From: Clostridia bacterium
GTDB taxonomy: Bacteria; Bacillota; Clostridia; Christensenellales; CAG-314
Reading direction: 5' to 3'
Length of the DNA stretch: 64,000 nucleotides
Assembly (NCBI GenBank): GCA_028703495.1
Contig: JAQVMT010000009.1
Coordinates: 1-64,000, forward strand
Shown: one piece after another, positions 26,985 through 36,860 of the stretch
Position numbering within the stretch: position 1 is the first letter of the stretch
How the letters are laid out: every line of letters starts with the position of its first letter
Position numbers and translations under genes: made by a program
Notes under the pieces: generated by a model
What the model saw: only the letters and a program-made list of their open reading frames with translations
Told to the model about the DNA's origin: nothing
Database searches by the model: none

Positions 26985-29900
26985 CTAGTCTTTGGTTTTG
27001 ATAATACTAAACTCGTTATTTTGGTTATAGCTGATTATTGTGCCGAAGAAGGTTCTCCAAACATAGGTCATGAAGTTTTCTCCCTCGGGGAAGAACAGTG
27101 TCAGGTCACCCGTTGCCTCGTTCAGGTCGGTTACGAAGTTGCCGTACGGTGAAATACTGTTTTCGGGAATATAGCACTCCAATACGGGAGCAGAACCCTT
27201 AAACCAACACTCCTTAAGGTTTTCAGCGCCGTAAAATGCCTTGTCGCCGATTACCTTGAGCGATTCGGGCATTGTAACCGATTTGATGTAGGGTTGCTTA
27301 CTGAAAGCAAGTGCGCCTATTTTCAAAATGCCCTCGCGTAGTACAACGTGCTCGGCTGTGTTGTTGTGTGAGTAGAAAACCAAAACCGTCTTAGCCGCAT
27401 TGTAGGTGATGCCGTCTTCGGTGATGAAATAGGGATTATCCTCGTGAATAGATATGTCATCTATTCCCTTGCAGCCCATAAATACCAAACCGATGTTGAT
27501 TTCACAGCAGTTTGCAGGCAGTGTTATGTAATTCAGATTCGTGTTATAGGCGTACGCGCCGCCTCCGATTGCTTCAAGCTTCTCGGGGATATCCACTCTA
27601 CCGATGTCGGTGTAGGCGAATGCATAGCCCTCGATTTCCTTAACGCCTTCCTTCAAGCCTGCCGTTTTGAGCGACGTGCATCTATAGAAAGCGTAACCGC
27701 AAATGGTAAGGCTGTCTTCTGCGACGGTGTTAAAGGTTACACTTTGCAAGGAGTCGATGCAATTGAAAGCATACGCGCCTATTTCCGTCATACCCGCGGG
27801 GAAAACGACCTCGCCTATTTCAATAGGCTCGGCTTCATAGTCGATAAATGACATTGAATATCCGTTGGAAATGACCGCAACGCCGTTGATGTACTGTCCG
27901 CTGAAGGAAAAAGCGTAAGCGTCCACAAATTTTAAGGTGTCGGGGAACACCAACCTGTCAATTGACGGGAAATTGGCGGGTTGACGGAACAGCCTTGTGC
28001 ATTCGTCAGCATAAACCAAGCCGTGCTCGTCGACGGTCAAATACTCGTTGCCCTCTCCGACCGTCCAGCGTATCAGATTCGGACAGCCGTTGAAGGCCGT
28101 TTCTGTCACTGTGCCGACATTATTCATAAATACGACTTCCTCAAGCTGCGGCAATCCCGAAAACGCCATAAGATCTAAGTTGTCGACGTTTCCGCAGAAA
28201 GTGATTTTCTTCAAATTCTGCATAGCAGAGAAGGAATAGGTCACGTTCGTCACATCCCCGTAGAAGGTCAGCTCGGTAAGCTTCGATGCGGTAAACATAG
28301 GTCCGTAGTATGTGGTGCCCGAGTTTCTAAGCTCCAACACCTCCAAATCGTACATAGCGCAGAAGCTATACGACAGAGTTTGAACGTTGCCCAGAATTCG
28401 CAGCTCCTTGATATGCTCATTTCCGAAGAAAGCCCAAGGTCCAATGGCGGTAACGGAAGAAGGTATGGTCAGCTTTTGAAGGTTGCAGCCGAAGAAGGCG
28501 TTACTTTCGATTGAAGCCAATCCCTCTGGAAGATTAAGCTCTTTAAGGGCGCCACACTGGTAGAACGCGGCTGCTCCGATGGGAGAGATACATGCAATAT
28601 CTACCTTCTCTAAGGTATTGACATACGCGAATGCGTATAAATCTAAGGTGGTAACGCTATCGGGAATGGTAACGGAGGTCAACGCAGATGAGGCGAAGGC
28701 GTAATAACCGATGAACTCCAAGCCCTGATTGAATTCTATCGCCGAAAGAGCATTACAGCCGAAAAAGGCTTTTTGTTCGATTCTTCTCAAGCCCGCATTA
28801 CATACGACCGAAGTAATCGTGGAATTTCCCGAGAACGCGCTGTCACCGATAGACTTCACCTCGTCGGGTAGTGTAATTTTGCCGCCTACGCCGATGTACG
28901 AGAACAAGACGCCGTTCTCGTCTATCTCGAAGTTCATTTCCTTGATTCTTGAAGCGACGTTACTCCAACCGGCGGCTTGCTTATACGCATCTCCGCAACC
29001 ATCGGGAACGTAAATCCTGACGTTTTCGGTTTGGACGAAGGCATCTTCCGCCAAGGTCGGAGGCGTTAGCGCGAGTATCTGCAAAATGTCGAGCTTCGCG
29101 CAATTTCCAAAGGCTTGCTCGCCTATGGCGGTCATGCTGTCGGGCAAGGATACAGAGGTCAACTCACTGCAACCATAAAAGGCTTGCTTTTCGATGATCG
29201 CAAGATTGCCGTCGGAGGAAACTTGAGTGATGCTCGTGTTGTTCTTGAAAACGCCCTCGGCGATTGTGTGAACGGTGGAAGGAATCATCAGCTGTGTTTC
29301 GATGCCTGTGTAGGAGGTCAAAACTCCGTCGGTTATCTTAAAGCCGCCGTTTTCATACAGAATATCGGCGTATTCGCTCCATTGCTGCTTATAGATGTCC
29401 AAACAGCCCTCGGGAACGAATATTCGACAGTTGCCCGTAACGCCCGAAAACAGCTGCGATCCCACAGTCGGCGGGGTGGTGTTATTCATTACCAATGTGG
29501 TTATGCTGCTACGATAAAACAGCTTCCACGGTAGCTTCTCAACGGTGTTAGGCAACTCGATCTTTTTCAATGCCGTGCAGTATCTGAAAGCCTCCTGTTC
29601 GATTTCCTTGATACTTGTTTGACTCAAATCCAAATTCTTGAGGCTGACGCAGCTTCCGAAGGCATACCAACCGATAAAATCGACGGCTTTGGGTACGTAG
29701 ACCTTTTCCAAAGGCGAGCTGTCCTGAAATGCGTTTGCATTGATACGTTCGCAGGTTTCGGGAAGTATTACTTCGACAAGTCCTGTGTTTTTGAATACCC
29801 ACGAATTAACAACGGTTATTTTGGTATCTTCGGCGTTGATCTTTTTCAATGCGGTCATATTTATGAAAGCACTTGCTCCCAAACTGGTTATTGAAGAAGG

Positions 29901-32900
29901 CAAGGTCATTTCGGTCATTGCGACACCTTGGAAGGCGTTGGTTCCGATTGATATAAGCGTATTCGGCAGATTTACCTTTGTAAGCTTGAAGCAGTTGCCG
30001 AACGCGGTTGCGTTGATTATCGTCGTATTAAGCGGAATTATCACCTCGGTAATGGAGGAGCAACTCCAAAAGATATGGCTGGGTACTTGCGTAAGACTGG
30101 TCACCGAAAGGTCAACCATTCCCGTGATATTGGTATTATAAGCGAAAATAGAGCTTCCGGTGGTTCTCAGAGTTTTCGGAAGCTTCAGACCTGTACACGC
30201 GGTTAAATACGCAAAAGCCGAAGTTCCGATAGATTCGATGCTGGTTTTAGATATGTCCAATACACCGGCTAGATTTCCGCATTGGTAGAAGGCTGCCTTG
30301 TTGACGGTAGTCAAGGTTGTCGGCCAGACGACCTCCGTAACCGAAGAGGCTTCAAAGCAGTAATCTCCGATAGTCGTCAGTCCCTCGGGTAAAGTGACCT
30401 TTTTTATTTTGACATTGTTTGTAAAAACGCTGTTTCCGATAATCTTCACGTTATCGGGAATAACCACATCGCCGCCGTTTCCGTTATATGCGGTAAGCAC
30501 ACCCTCGCTGTTGACGACGAACTCCTCTTCCGAGTCGGTTGTAATGACAGAATTTCCGTCTACTGCCGCGATGTCGTTGAAAACATCGATGACCACGCCG
30601 TTCTCGATGATGTCCGTTATGTTGACGTCGTCTGTTCCTGCTTGGTTATCGATAATATCCAATTCGCCCAGATCAATCTTGTACTCCACATAGTTCATCG
30701 CGTAGTCCTCGATGCCCATATAAATCGCATTCTCACGCACTACCTTGTCGGTCAAATCAAAAGAAATAATCGTAGTGTCGTTTTTAATGTCGGAATATAT
30801 CGGTACGTTGTAGTTGGTATATGGTGTAAAGCCCACTCCCGATGCGGAGGGTGTGTAAAGTCTGTAGCACTGCAAATAATGGTTATCGAACAGCTCCATA
30901 TCGAGATAGGTTTTGCCGTTTTCCTTGCGCAACGTGGCATTGACAAGCTCGGGCTTTTCATAGTCCACATATACCTTGTATTCGATTGTTTGCGCGGCAA
31001 CGGCTTTTTCGCCCGTATCCAAAAAAGCCTCGATCTTGATGTTAAGCTGTGTATTGTTCGCCAATCCGAATTCCTCGGCAGAGAACATCAAAGCGTGTTG
31101 AGTTATTAATTTACGTCCGTTGGCGTAATAGCATTTACCTACGTTGTATCCAGAATCTACTCTAAAAACCTCGCCGGTGTTTGCATCGTAGTAGGTGTAT
31201 CTAAGCTCGCTTACACTGCGCAAAAGTCCCATTGCCACCGTGTAAAGGTAGTTTATGGAGCCGGGATTGATGGATATCGCGATTTTGTCCACATCGGGTG
31301 CGGGTATTTCATCCAGGGTTCCGTACATATAACTTCCGAGAACGAAGTACATATAATTGACCATTCCCATCTTAGGTCCGCGACCGATAAGCTGTGTCTC
31401 GTAAACGTAGGGATCCTCTCCGTCGTAGTAGTCGCTGTCGAAAACGGGAGCTTCCGTCCAATCGCCGTAGAAGGAAAGGAAGGGGATCGACAAATCGATA
31501 CCGCTGTCGGCGGCAAGCTCCATAAAGCCCTCTACATATATTCCGTTTTCGAATCTATCCATATAAGTCTTGGCATCGGCTGTCAACTTGATAACAACTG
31601 TAACGGCGGCTACAGAGTTGCCTTCTATCGTAATGCGGTCGCCCTCTATCGACGCGTTTGCATCGACCTTGTATGTAATACCATATTCCAGCATAAATGC
31701 CTTTTCCAATATGGAAATGCCGTCCACACCGATTGTTTCGGTGAATACATAGGGATTGAAGGTGAAGCTCTGCGCATCGGCGGCGGTGTTTACGAGGTTG
31801 AATTTGAGAGTGTAAATACCCTCTCTGCCTACGTCGTCATACAGCGAAAGAGATGTCTTCGCGGAACCCGTTACCGACAGATATGCGGTAGTGGCAAGCG
31901 CGTTTTCCAAATTGACAAGTCCGCTTCCCTGCGCGCGCGGCGTTATGGGTAAGCCGTTTAGATCGAACACAATATTTGCCGTCGACATCAAAAGCCGATA
32001 TGACAAGGTTTGAATCTCTTTATCCGTTAAGTAGGAATAGTTTTCCCTTAGGTACTGTCTTAATGCGGTCATACTGCCCAAGGTGTTGGGTGATGCCATA
32101 CTCGTGCCGCCTGCATATGCGTAATTGCCCAGCAATTCGGGAACAGATGACAGAATCTCACCGCCGGGAGCGGTTATATCGGGCTTAAGCGTTAAATCGG
32201 GCAGAGGTCCCTTTGACGAAAATGACGATATTTCGGGATCCGCGACATAATCAACCGAGAAAGCTGCGCTTTGAGCCGTCCTCAAGCTTGCCCCGTCATC
32301 CATGGAAACCGCTATCATCGGTATGTAAAGATTTTCTACCATCGGGTTGATGCCCGACATAGCGTTGTTATGAATAATTATCAGAGCGGCTCCCGCAAGG
32401 CTTGCTTGCTTGTTCTTGTCCTCAAAGCTCGTGCCGCCGCGGTTTACGATTACCGCCTTCCCCGTTACGTCCAGTCCCTCATAGTCGGAGGCTTCTCCGT
32501 AACCGTCCACACTTACTATCTCATAGCTTGCCAGGGTTATGTTGCCCAAAAGCAGCTTCAAGAAATCGGTTGCCGTTTCGTCGGCATAGTAAGCGGGATT
32601 GTAGTAATAACCATGCCCGTCCGCAATGAAATAATTGCTTCCTTTGGTATCGATGCTTGCCACGGAAATACTTGCATCGTAGGACGAGGGTAGAGAAATG
32701 ACGCCTGTTTCGGGGTTGCTTATGTTGTTTGCGCCTGAATCGGTTACGGCAGAGGAGCTGAAGGAGTTGCCTGCCGAACAGCAAAGAGTTATTCCCAAAC
32801 GATCCACTTTCTCGTAAAGCTCATTGATAAACTCATACTCGCTGTAAGCCTCGCTTCTGAAGCCGCAAGCCTGACCGACACTCATATTGATGCCGTCCAA

Positions 32901-33866
32901 ATCCATTATTGCAGCATCCTCGACCGCACTTAATATGGTGGAAAGATATGCCGAGCCGTCAGCATCGGAGAATACCTTGAAAATGGCGATTTGTGCGTTA
33001 GGTACAACGCCTTGAATTTTGTTACTGTTTCCGGTAATAATGCCCGTTACATGCGTGCCGTGCCACATTCCGTAGTTCGAGCTTGCAAACGCATTCGGAA
33101 TCGGGTCGGTGTCTTTGTCGGCATAGTCGTACGCGTATACGACTTTCTTACTGAGATACACGCCGTTAAGTGCGTTCTGGGTGATAACGGCGTTCATTTG
33201 AGCCTCGGTCGCTCCCTCAACTTCAGGAAGCTTTGACAAAGCCTCATGCGTATAGTCAACGCCCGAATCGATTATTCCCAAAACCATTCCGCTTCCGTCG
33301 TATTGACTTTTGTTGGATATGATACCCGTGATTTCGGTCAATTCATCAACCAAGCTACCCGATTGTGTTTTGGGCAATTCGAATTGCACGTCGATGGAGA
33401 CTCTCTTAACATCGTCAACCCCATACAGCTTATATAGGTCGCCGTACCTCATCTTGCCGCATAATGCGTTAACAAGAGTGGAATAGCTCCCCGTACAATC
33501 GAAGTTTAATTCGGCTTTTTCGATGCTTTCTGCCAACACCCTTTGCTCGGCTCTGACTGCATTCTCGGCAGCCTTACCCTTGCGCGTTTGAATGTAATCG
33601 GCAAGCTCTACGCTGTTTTCGTCAAGCATACTCTGCAAAACAGAACCGCCCTCCAGCTCGATGATAATTGGCACAACCGTGTCTGCAGATACCCCTTCGC
33701 AGGATAAGGCGATATCCTTGCCGATGACTGCAGAAAGCACGTTCGACTCCGCAAAAGCCAGCTTTTGCGCAGTGGCGGGCGTCTCATCGGGCGATGTCGA
33801 AATTATCGCGGCAAATCCAATCACCGCGCATAATGCCATCAGCACTATAAATGTTACTTTTTTCAC
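26985..33866 (-). CDS. Subtilisin-family protease with BspA-type leucine-rich repeats
   Basis: 2293 residues; GTG start with GGAGGT 9 nt upstream and a Sec signal peptide (about 1-30). Residues 190-610 form an S8 subtilase with Asp200 ('GIIDSGVDYTHE'), His269 ('WHGTHVTG') and Ser589 ('GGTSMASPNT'). A protease-associated (PA) domain is inserted at about 445-545, the layout of C5a-peptidase/lactocepin-type proteases. Beta-sandwich domains follow to about 1100. The rest is a long array of LRR_5/BspA repeats ('LPEGLTTIGDYCFEASSVTEV'), interrupted by linkers that repeat the 'VIPDNVKIIG' type start. No LPXTG or C-terminal membrane anchor is seen. It should be secreted and may cleave host or environmental proteins while the LRRs bind a target; that role is inference. 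Confidence 0.93.
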   Translation of the reverse strand: MKKVTFIVLMALCAVIGFAAIISTSPDETPATAQKLAFAESNVLSAVIGKDIALSCEGVSADTVVPIIIELEGGSVLQSMLDENSVELADYIQTRKGKAAENAVRAEQRVLAESIEKAELNFDCTGSYSTLVNALCGKMRYGDLYKLYGVDDVKRVSIDVQFELPKTQSGSLVDELTEITGIISNKSQYDGSGMVLGIIDSGVDYTHEALSKLPEVEGATEAQMNAVITQNALNGVYLSKKVVYAYDYADKDTDPIPNAFASSNYGMWHGTHVTGIITGNSNKIQGVVPNAQIAIFKVFSDADGSAYLSTILSAVEDAAIMDLDGINMSVGQACGFRSEAYSEYEFINELYEKVDRLGITLCCSAGNSFSSSAVTDSGANNISNPETGVISLPSSYDASISVASIDTKGSNYFIADGHGYYYNPAYYADETATDFLKLLLGNITLASYEIVSVDGYGEASDYEGLDVTGKAVIVNRGGTSFEDKNKQASLAGAALIIIHNNAMSGINPMVENLYIPMIAVSMDDGASLRTAQSAAFSVDYVADPEISSFSSKGPLPDLTLKPDITAPGGEILSSVPELLGNYAYAGGTSMASPNTLGSMTALRQYLRENYSYLTDKEIQTLSYRLLMSTANIVFDLNGLPITPRAQGSGLVNLENALATTAYLSVTGSAKTSLSLYDDVGREGIYTLKFNLVNTAADAQSFTFNPYVFTETIGVDGISILEKAFMLEYGITYKVDANASIEGDRITIEGNSVAAVTVVIKLTADAKTYMDRFENGIYVEGFMELAADSGIDLSIPFLSFYGDWTEAPVFDSDYYDGEDPYVYETQLIGRGPKMGMVNYMYFVLGSYMYGTLDEIPAPDVDKIAISINPGSINYLYTVAMGLLRSVSELRYTYYDANTGEVFRVDSGYNVGKCYYANGRKLITQHALMFSAEEFGLANNTQLNIKIEAFLDTGEKAVAAQTIEYKVYVDYEKPELVNATLRKENGKTYLDMELFDNHYLQCYRLYTPSASGVGFTPYTNYNVPIYSDIKNDTTIISFDLTDKVVRENAIYMGIEDYAMNYVEYKIDLGELDIIDNQAGTDDVNITDIIENGVVIDVFNDIAAVDGNSVITTDSEEEFVVNSEGVLTAYNGNGGDVVIPDNVKIIGNSVFTNNVKIKKVTLPEGLTTIGDYCFEASSVTEVVWPTTLTTVNKAAFYQCGNLAGVLDISKTSIESIGTSAFAYLTACTGLKLPKTLRTTGSSIFAYNTNITGMVDLSVTSLTQVPSHIFWSCSSITEVIIPLNTTIINATAFGNCFKLTKVNLPNTLISIGTNAFQGVAMTEMTLPSSITSLGASAFINMTALKKINAEDTKITVVNSWVFKNTGLVEVILPETCERINANAFQDSSPLEKVYVPKAVDFIGWYAFGSCVSLKNLDLSQTSIKEIEQEAFRYCTALKKIELPNTVEKLPWKLFYRSSITTLVMNNTTPPTVGSQLFSGVTGNCRIFVPEGCLDIYKQQWSEYADILYENGGFKITDGVLTSYTGIETQLMIPSTVHTIAEGVFKNNTSITQVSSDGNLAIIEKQAFYGCSELTSVSLPDSMTAIGEQAFGNCAKLDILQILALTPPTLAEDAFVQTENVRIYVPDGCGDAYKQAAGWSNVASRIKEMNFEIDENGVLFSYIGVGGKITLPDEVKSIGDSAFSGNSTITSVVCNAGLRRIEQKAFFGCNALSAIEFNQGLEFIGYYAFASSALTSVTIPDSVTTLDLYAFAYVNTLEKVDIACISPIGAAAFYQCGALKELNLPEGLASIESNAFFGCNLQKLTIPSSVTAIGPWAFFGNEHIKELRILGNVQTLSYSFCAMYDLEVLELRNSGTTYYGPMFTASKLTELTFYGDVTNVTYSFSAMQNLKKITFCGNVDNLDLMAFSGLPQLEEVVFMNNVGTVTETAFNGCPNLIRWTVGEGNEYLTVDEHGLVYADECTRLFRQPANFPSIDRLVFPDTLKFVDAYAFSFSGQYINGVAVISNGYSMSFIDYEAEPIEIGEVVFPAGMTEIGAYAFNCIDSLQSVTFNTVAEDSLTICGYAFYRCTSLKTAGLKEGVKEIEGYAFAYTDIGRVDIPEKLEAIGGGAYAYNTNLNYITLPANCCEINIGLVFMGCKGIDDISIHEDNPYFITEDGITYNAAKTVLVFYSHNNTAEHVVLREGILKIGALAFSKQPYIKSVTMPESLKVIGDKAFYGAENLKECWFKGSAPVLECYIPENSISPYGNFVTDLNEATGDLTLFFPEGENFMTYVWRTFFGTIISYNQNNEFSIIKTKD

Positions 33867-33907
33867 TTGCTATGTACCTCCATAAAATGCGCATTTTGCG
33901 TATATTT

Positions 33908-33937
33908 AGTATATCAAAAAGCAAATACGCTTGTCAA
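33908..33937 (-). promoter_or_regulatory. Promoter of subtilase-LRR gene
   Basis: Minus strand: TTGACA, 18 bp, TATACT, about 40 bp before the GTG start. Confidence 0.7.
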
Positions 33938-33980
33938 GGGTTTTAAACTAAAAAATAAATGCAAAAAACTGCATAAATTC

Positions 33981-34009
33981 TTGACTTTTACCTGCTTATA
34001 TGCTAATAT
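33981..34009 (+). promoter_or_regulatory. Promoter candidate toward MarR-like gene
   Basis: TTGACT, 17 bp, TAATAT, with a second TATAAT at 34015-34020. It is divergent from the protease promoter. If used it gives a leader of about 350 nt before the MarR-like ATG; 34021-34365 holds no credible gene (the 66-codon ORF at 34169 has no ribosome site). Confidence 0.45.
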
Positions 34010-34365
34010 TTCCCTATAATGCGCTTGAAGTGTTGAGAAAGAACCGATAACAAAAGGTTTGCCTTGTCCGCATTAAAGGCGCAAAATGTGCATAAATAAG
34101 GGGCTACTGCCGTGTCGGTTTTGCTGTTGCTAAGAATTGGTTTTCATGAGCGAAAGCCGAGCTAAGCTGTGCGCGGAAAAAAAGCAGTGTACTTACTACG
34201 AAAAAAATTATTTTTGGATAAGACGGATATTGTCATATTGACTCGCAAATCGGATGAGGTGTTGAACGGGTGTGAAAGTTGCTTGCTCGTGAAGCTTTCG
34301 GAGGTGAGAATTGTGACTTCGAATAGAGCCGTCGGAATACAGATGTACGGATATCGGAGAGTGTT

Positions 34366-34833
34366 ATGAGGCAGAACAAGATTGACGAAATTGGATACTA
34401 TATGGACGAGATGAGAATATCGATGGACGCGTATTTGTTCGGCCCTATCGGAGTGAGCGCGGAAAAGGCGGGCAGTCCGCTTGCCTTTGTTTCAAAGCTT
34501 GCGCGGCGCGTGTATACTGTGCTTGCGATGAAGGGGGTATGCTCAATGGGAGAGCTGGCGGTTTCGGTCGGGCAGTCTACAAAGAGTATTCACCGTCCGG
34601 TCGCCGAGCTGGCTGAAAAGGGAATTGTGGAGAAGTATACCAACCCCGAAAAGAAAACTCAAACCCTGTGCAGATTTACCGAATATGGCAAAAAAGTTGT
34701 GCGCGATGTCGATGTCCTTACTATGAAAACCGCGAAGGAAATCTTGGAAAGCTGCTATACGGATGACGAGCTTTTGCGTATGTATATGCTCTGCAAGGAG
34801 CTTGCGCTTATGCTTAAAAACATGAAAAAATGA
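34366..34833 (+). CDS. MarR-like winged-helix transcriptional regulator
   Basis: 155 residues; GGAGAG just upstream of the ATG. The centre matches a MarR-type winged helix: 'VYTVLAMKGVCSMGELAVSVGQSTKSIHRPVAELAEKGIV' (quoted in part) is the recognition helix-turn-helix, and 'YTNPEKKTQTLCRFTEYGKKV' is the wing. N- and C-terminal helices would form the dimer interface. Such proteins usually repress neighbouring genes and are released by small ligands; the divergent subtilase-LRR gene is the nearest candidate target, but no dyad operator was identified. Confidence 0.85.
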   Translation: MRQNKIDEIGYYMDEMRISMDAYLFGPIGVSAEKAGSPLAFVSKLARRVYTVLAMKGVCSMGELAVSVGQSTKSIHRPVAELAEKGIVEKYTNPEKKTQTLCRFTEYGKKVVRDVDVLTMKTAKEILESCYTDDELLRMYMLCKELALMLKNMKK

Positions 34834-35279
34834 TACTAATCCACGACCAAATGTTTTCATTCAACAAGCATCTACTTTTGAAATTTGTTGTGGTGCAAGT
34901 CACCGTTTTTGTGTGATTCATTTTTAGGGTAAGGCGCTGTCTGTACGTGATATTGTTTCTGAATAAGTCGCCGTTTTTGTGTGACTTTGTTTCAGAGGGC
35001 ACCATATGCGTATGAGATTTGGGATTTTGTACAAGATTATCGTTAATTGTAGGTGCGACCCCGTGTGTTCGCCCGAAGATAAAGAATGTGTTTTTCAAAA
35101 AGTTTGTTTGTAGAGTAATATTCCTTTATTTTGTTTCGGGAATGCCGTATCACGGACGGCATAGGTTTGCTTTTGCTCATTATTATAAATGACTGTACGC
35201 GCTTATCGTCAATACTTGCAAGAACAATATCAAACGAACTTTTGCTCATTATTATAAATGACTGTACGCGCCGTAACAT

Positions 35280-35306
35280 GGGCGAACACATGGGTTCGCC
35301 CCTACA
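35280..35306. repeat. Dispersed palindromic repeat (REP-like)
   Basis: GGGCGAAC-ACATGG-GTTCGCCC then CTACA. The same element occurs at 46919-46946, 57212-57238 and 57359-57385, with a degenerate copy at 46831-46860 and an inverted, partly eroded copy at 35049-35075. All are intergenic. Confidence 0.85.
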
Positions 35307-35316
35307 AAAGAAAATT

Positions 35317-35504
35317 GCGGTAATTACGTTTAATTATTTGAAAATGATGTTATTCCGTTAAACAAAATGGCGATGCGGTAAATTCGTAAAAAATATTAAT
35401 TTAGGCAATTCCGTTGTACAATATGGAGATGATGTAATTTTGTTGTACAAAATGGCAGTGCGGTAATTACGTTTAATTATTTGAAAATGATGTTATTCCG
35501 TTAA
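35317..35504. repeat. 45-bp direct repeat pair
   Basis: GCGGTAATTACGTTTAATTA... is identical over 45 nt at 35317-35361 and 35460-35504 (offset 143 bp), and both copies continue with a similar AAAATGG segment. Confidence 0.85.
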
Positions 35505-35940
35505 GTAAAATGGTGATTATGTTATTTCGCAGAATGATATGATGATGTAAATCCGTTGATGATAAAAAACAGCTTTGTTCCCCATATCCGATAATATTAT
35601 ATGGCAAGTTGTTTTGTTTTCGTTTGTATCTGTTTTCAGCGTTTTTTACGACTAAAGTGTATGTAAATCAATTTATTATGGAATTTTCGTGAAATGTGTT
35701 AAAAATAGTTGACATAAAAGTGGTGATTGAATATAATACAAGAGTAAAGACCGAGAAAAGCAACTGCTTTTGCTTGCTTGTTGAATTTATCTTCTGTTTT
35801 GTGCGATATGGTTTTTGCTATATAAAACGAGGGCGTTTGGACTTGGTTTTTATAATAGGCTTGCTCGCGTTTAAGTATCGGAAGCTTCCGTCCGGTTTCG
35901 GCATAGTGGTGGTGGGTGAAAGAGTACTGATGGTATCGAT

Positions 35941-36117
35941 GACGCAAGCGCAAGGGCTTATGCATATGAGGATATTGATATGTTACTTGAGATATCGGTG
36001 ACGCAGGCGCAAGGGCTTATGCAAATGAGGATATTGATATGTCACTTGAACTAATGATGAAGTAGGTACAAGGGCTTATGCATATAAGGATATTGGTATG
36101 TTACTTGAGATATCGGT
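35941..36117. repeat. Three 59-bp tandem repeats copying the next gene's start
   Basis: Units begin at 35941, 36000 and 36059, and the first bases of a fourth lie inside the lgt-like gene at 36118. Each unit carries GAGGATATTG/AAGGATATTG, an ATG (35980, 36039, 36098) and the codons for MLLEISVTQA or a variant. The upstream copies thus form short ORFs of 24 and 8 codons before the real start. Confidence 0.9.
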
Positions 36118-36790
36118 GACGCAGGCGTTCTACTTCGGGTTTATTGGATTGGGAGCGATTGTTGCGGTTGCTTTGCACTTTATTATACGCCGCCGATATG
36201 ATGATGCGGTTAGGTGTTCGGCGATTTTCGGGTGCGTGCTGTGCGTTGCGGTTGCATCGGCATACGCGCTTATGTTCTTGAAATGCAATTACATAAGTCA
36301 ACGATTCGGTGTTGTATACACCGTCGACAAATCTTTCTTTTTGACTTCCGCTCTGTTTTTGGGGTTAAGCGCAATCGTGCTGAAAATTATGCATTTGGAC
36401 ATCGAAAGGGATCTAAACGCTGCGGTTTGCTGTCTGTTCGCCTTTTGGGGCGTGTCAAAACTTGGTTGTGTTACGGTCGGTTGCTGCAACGGGTACATTG
36501 GCGGCGTTGAAATCCCTCTCAATCTTATCGAGTGCATTTGCGGAATCACGATTTGCGCGTTGAGCTTGGCAAAAAGGGAGTGGAAGCTGCTTCACCTCGG
36601 CGTTTTGGGGTATACGGTTTATAGGTTTTTTAACGAGTTTATTCGCGCGTTTTACGAGTTTGAGCGGTGCTTGTGGGTTTTTACCTATTCGCAGCTACTT
36701 GCGATTGCGATTATCCTCGGATATTGCGCGTATTTCATCGTTAGGGCGATTAAACGCAAAACGAGCTTACACGCAAAGAATGCGCAATAA
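36098..36790 (+). CDS. Divergent Lgt-like membrane protein
   Basis: 230 residues; AAGGA 7 nt before the ATG. It has about seven hydrophobic segments. The region 'SKLGCVTVGCCNGYIGG' corresponds to the GRIGNF/GCC(Y)G signature of prolipoprotein diacylglyceryl transferase, and 'YRFFNEFIRAFYEF' and 'YSQLLAIAI' match the late YR..EFIR and (G)Q segments. The N-terminal HGGL-type motif is not recognisable and the protein is shorter than typical Lgt (about 260-290). It may be a paralogue working on a special substrate; the next gene encodes a lipoprotein. Its start region is repeated in tandem upstream. Confidence 0.65.
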   Translation: MLLEISVTQAFYFGFIGLGAIVAVALHFIIRRRYDDAVRCSAIFGCVLCVAVASAYALMFLKCNYISQRFGVVYTVDKSFFLTSALFLGLSAIVLKIMHLDIERDLNAAVCCLFAFWGVSKLGCVTVGCCNGYIGGVEIPLNLIECICGITICALSLAKREWKLLHLGVLGYTVYRFFNEFIRAFYEFERCLWVFTYSQLLAIAIILGYCAYFIVRAIKRKTSLHAKNAQ

Positions 36791-36860
36791 AGGTTTATTG
36801 AATTGACTTAACAAAGAATAATATACAAATATATTATAAGGATATAATTGGAGGCTTACT

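Larger units (their letters stand above)
34834..36058. other. 1.2-kb gene-free, repeat-filled region
   Basis: AT-rich region without a supported gene; the ORF at 35696-36001 runs through repeats and lacks a ribosome site. It holds: a pair TCaCCGTTTTTGTGTGAtT near 34900 and 34970; a dispersed palindrome at 35049-35075 and another at 35280-35306; a 33-bp repeat CTTTTGCTCATTATTATAAA... at about 35170 and 35239; a perfect 45-bp repeat at 35317 and 35460; and the 59-bp array described separately. Confidence 0.75.

Noticed and set aside
34169-34369. 66-codon ORF before the MarR-like gene
   Set aside because: No ribosome site and overlaps the start of the well-supported regulator gene.
35696-36001. 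101-codon + strand ORF in the repeat region
   Set aside because: No ribosome site; its end is formed by the 59-bp tandem repeats.
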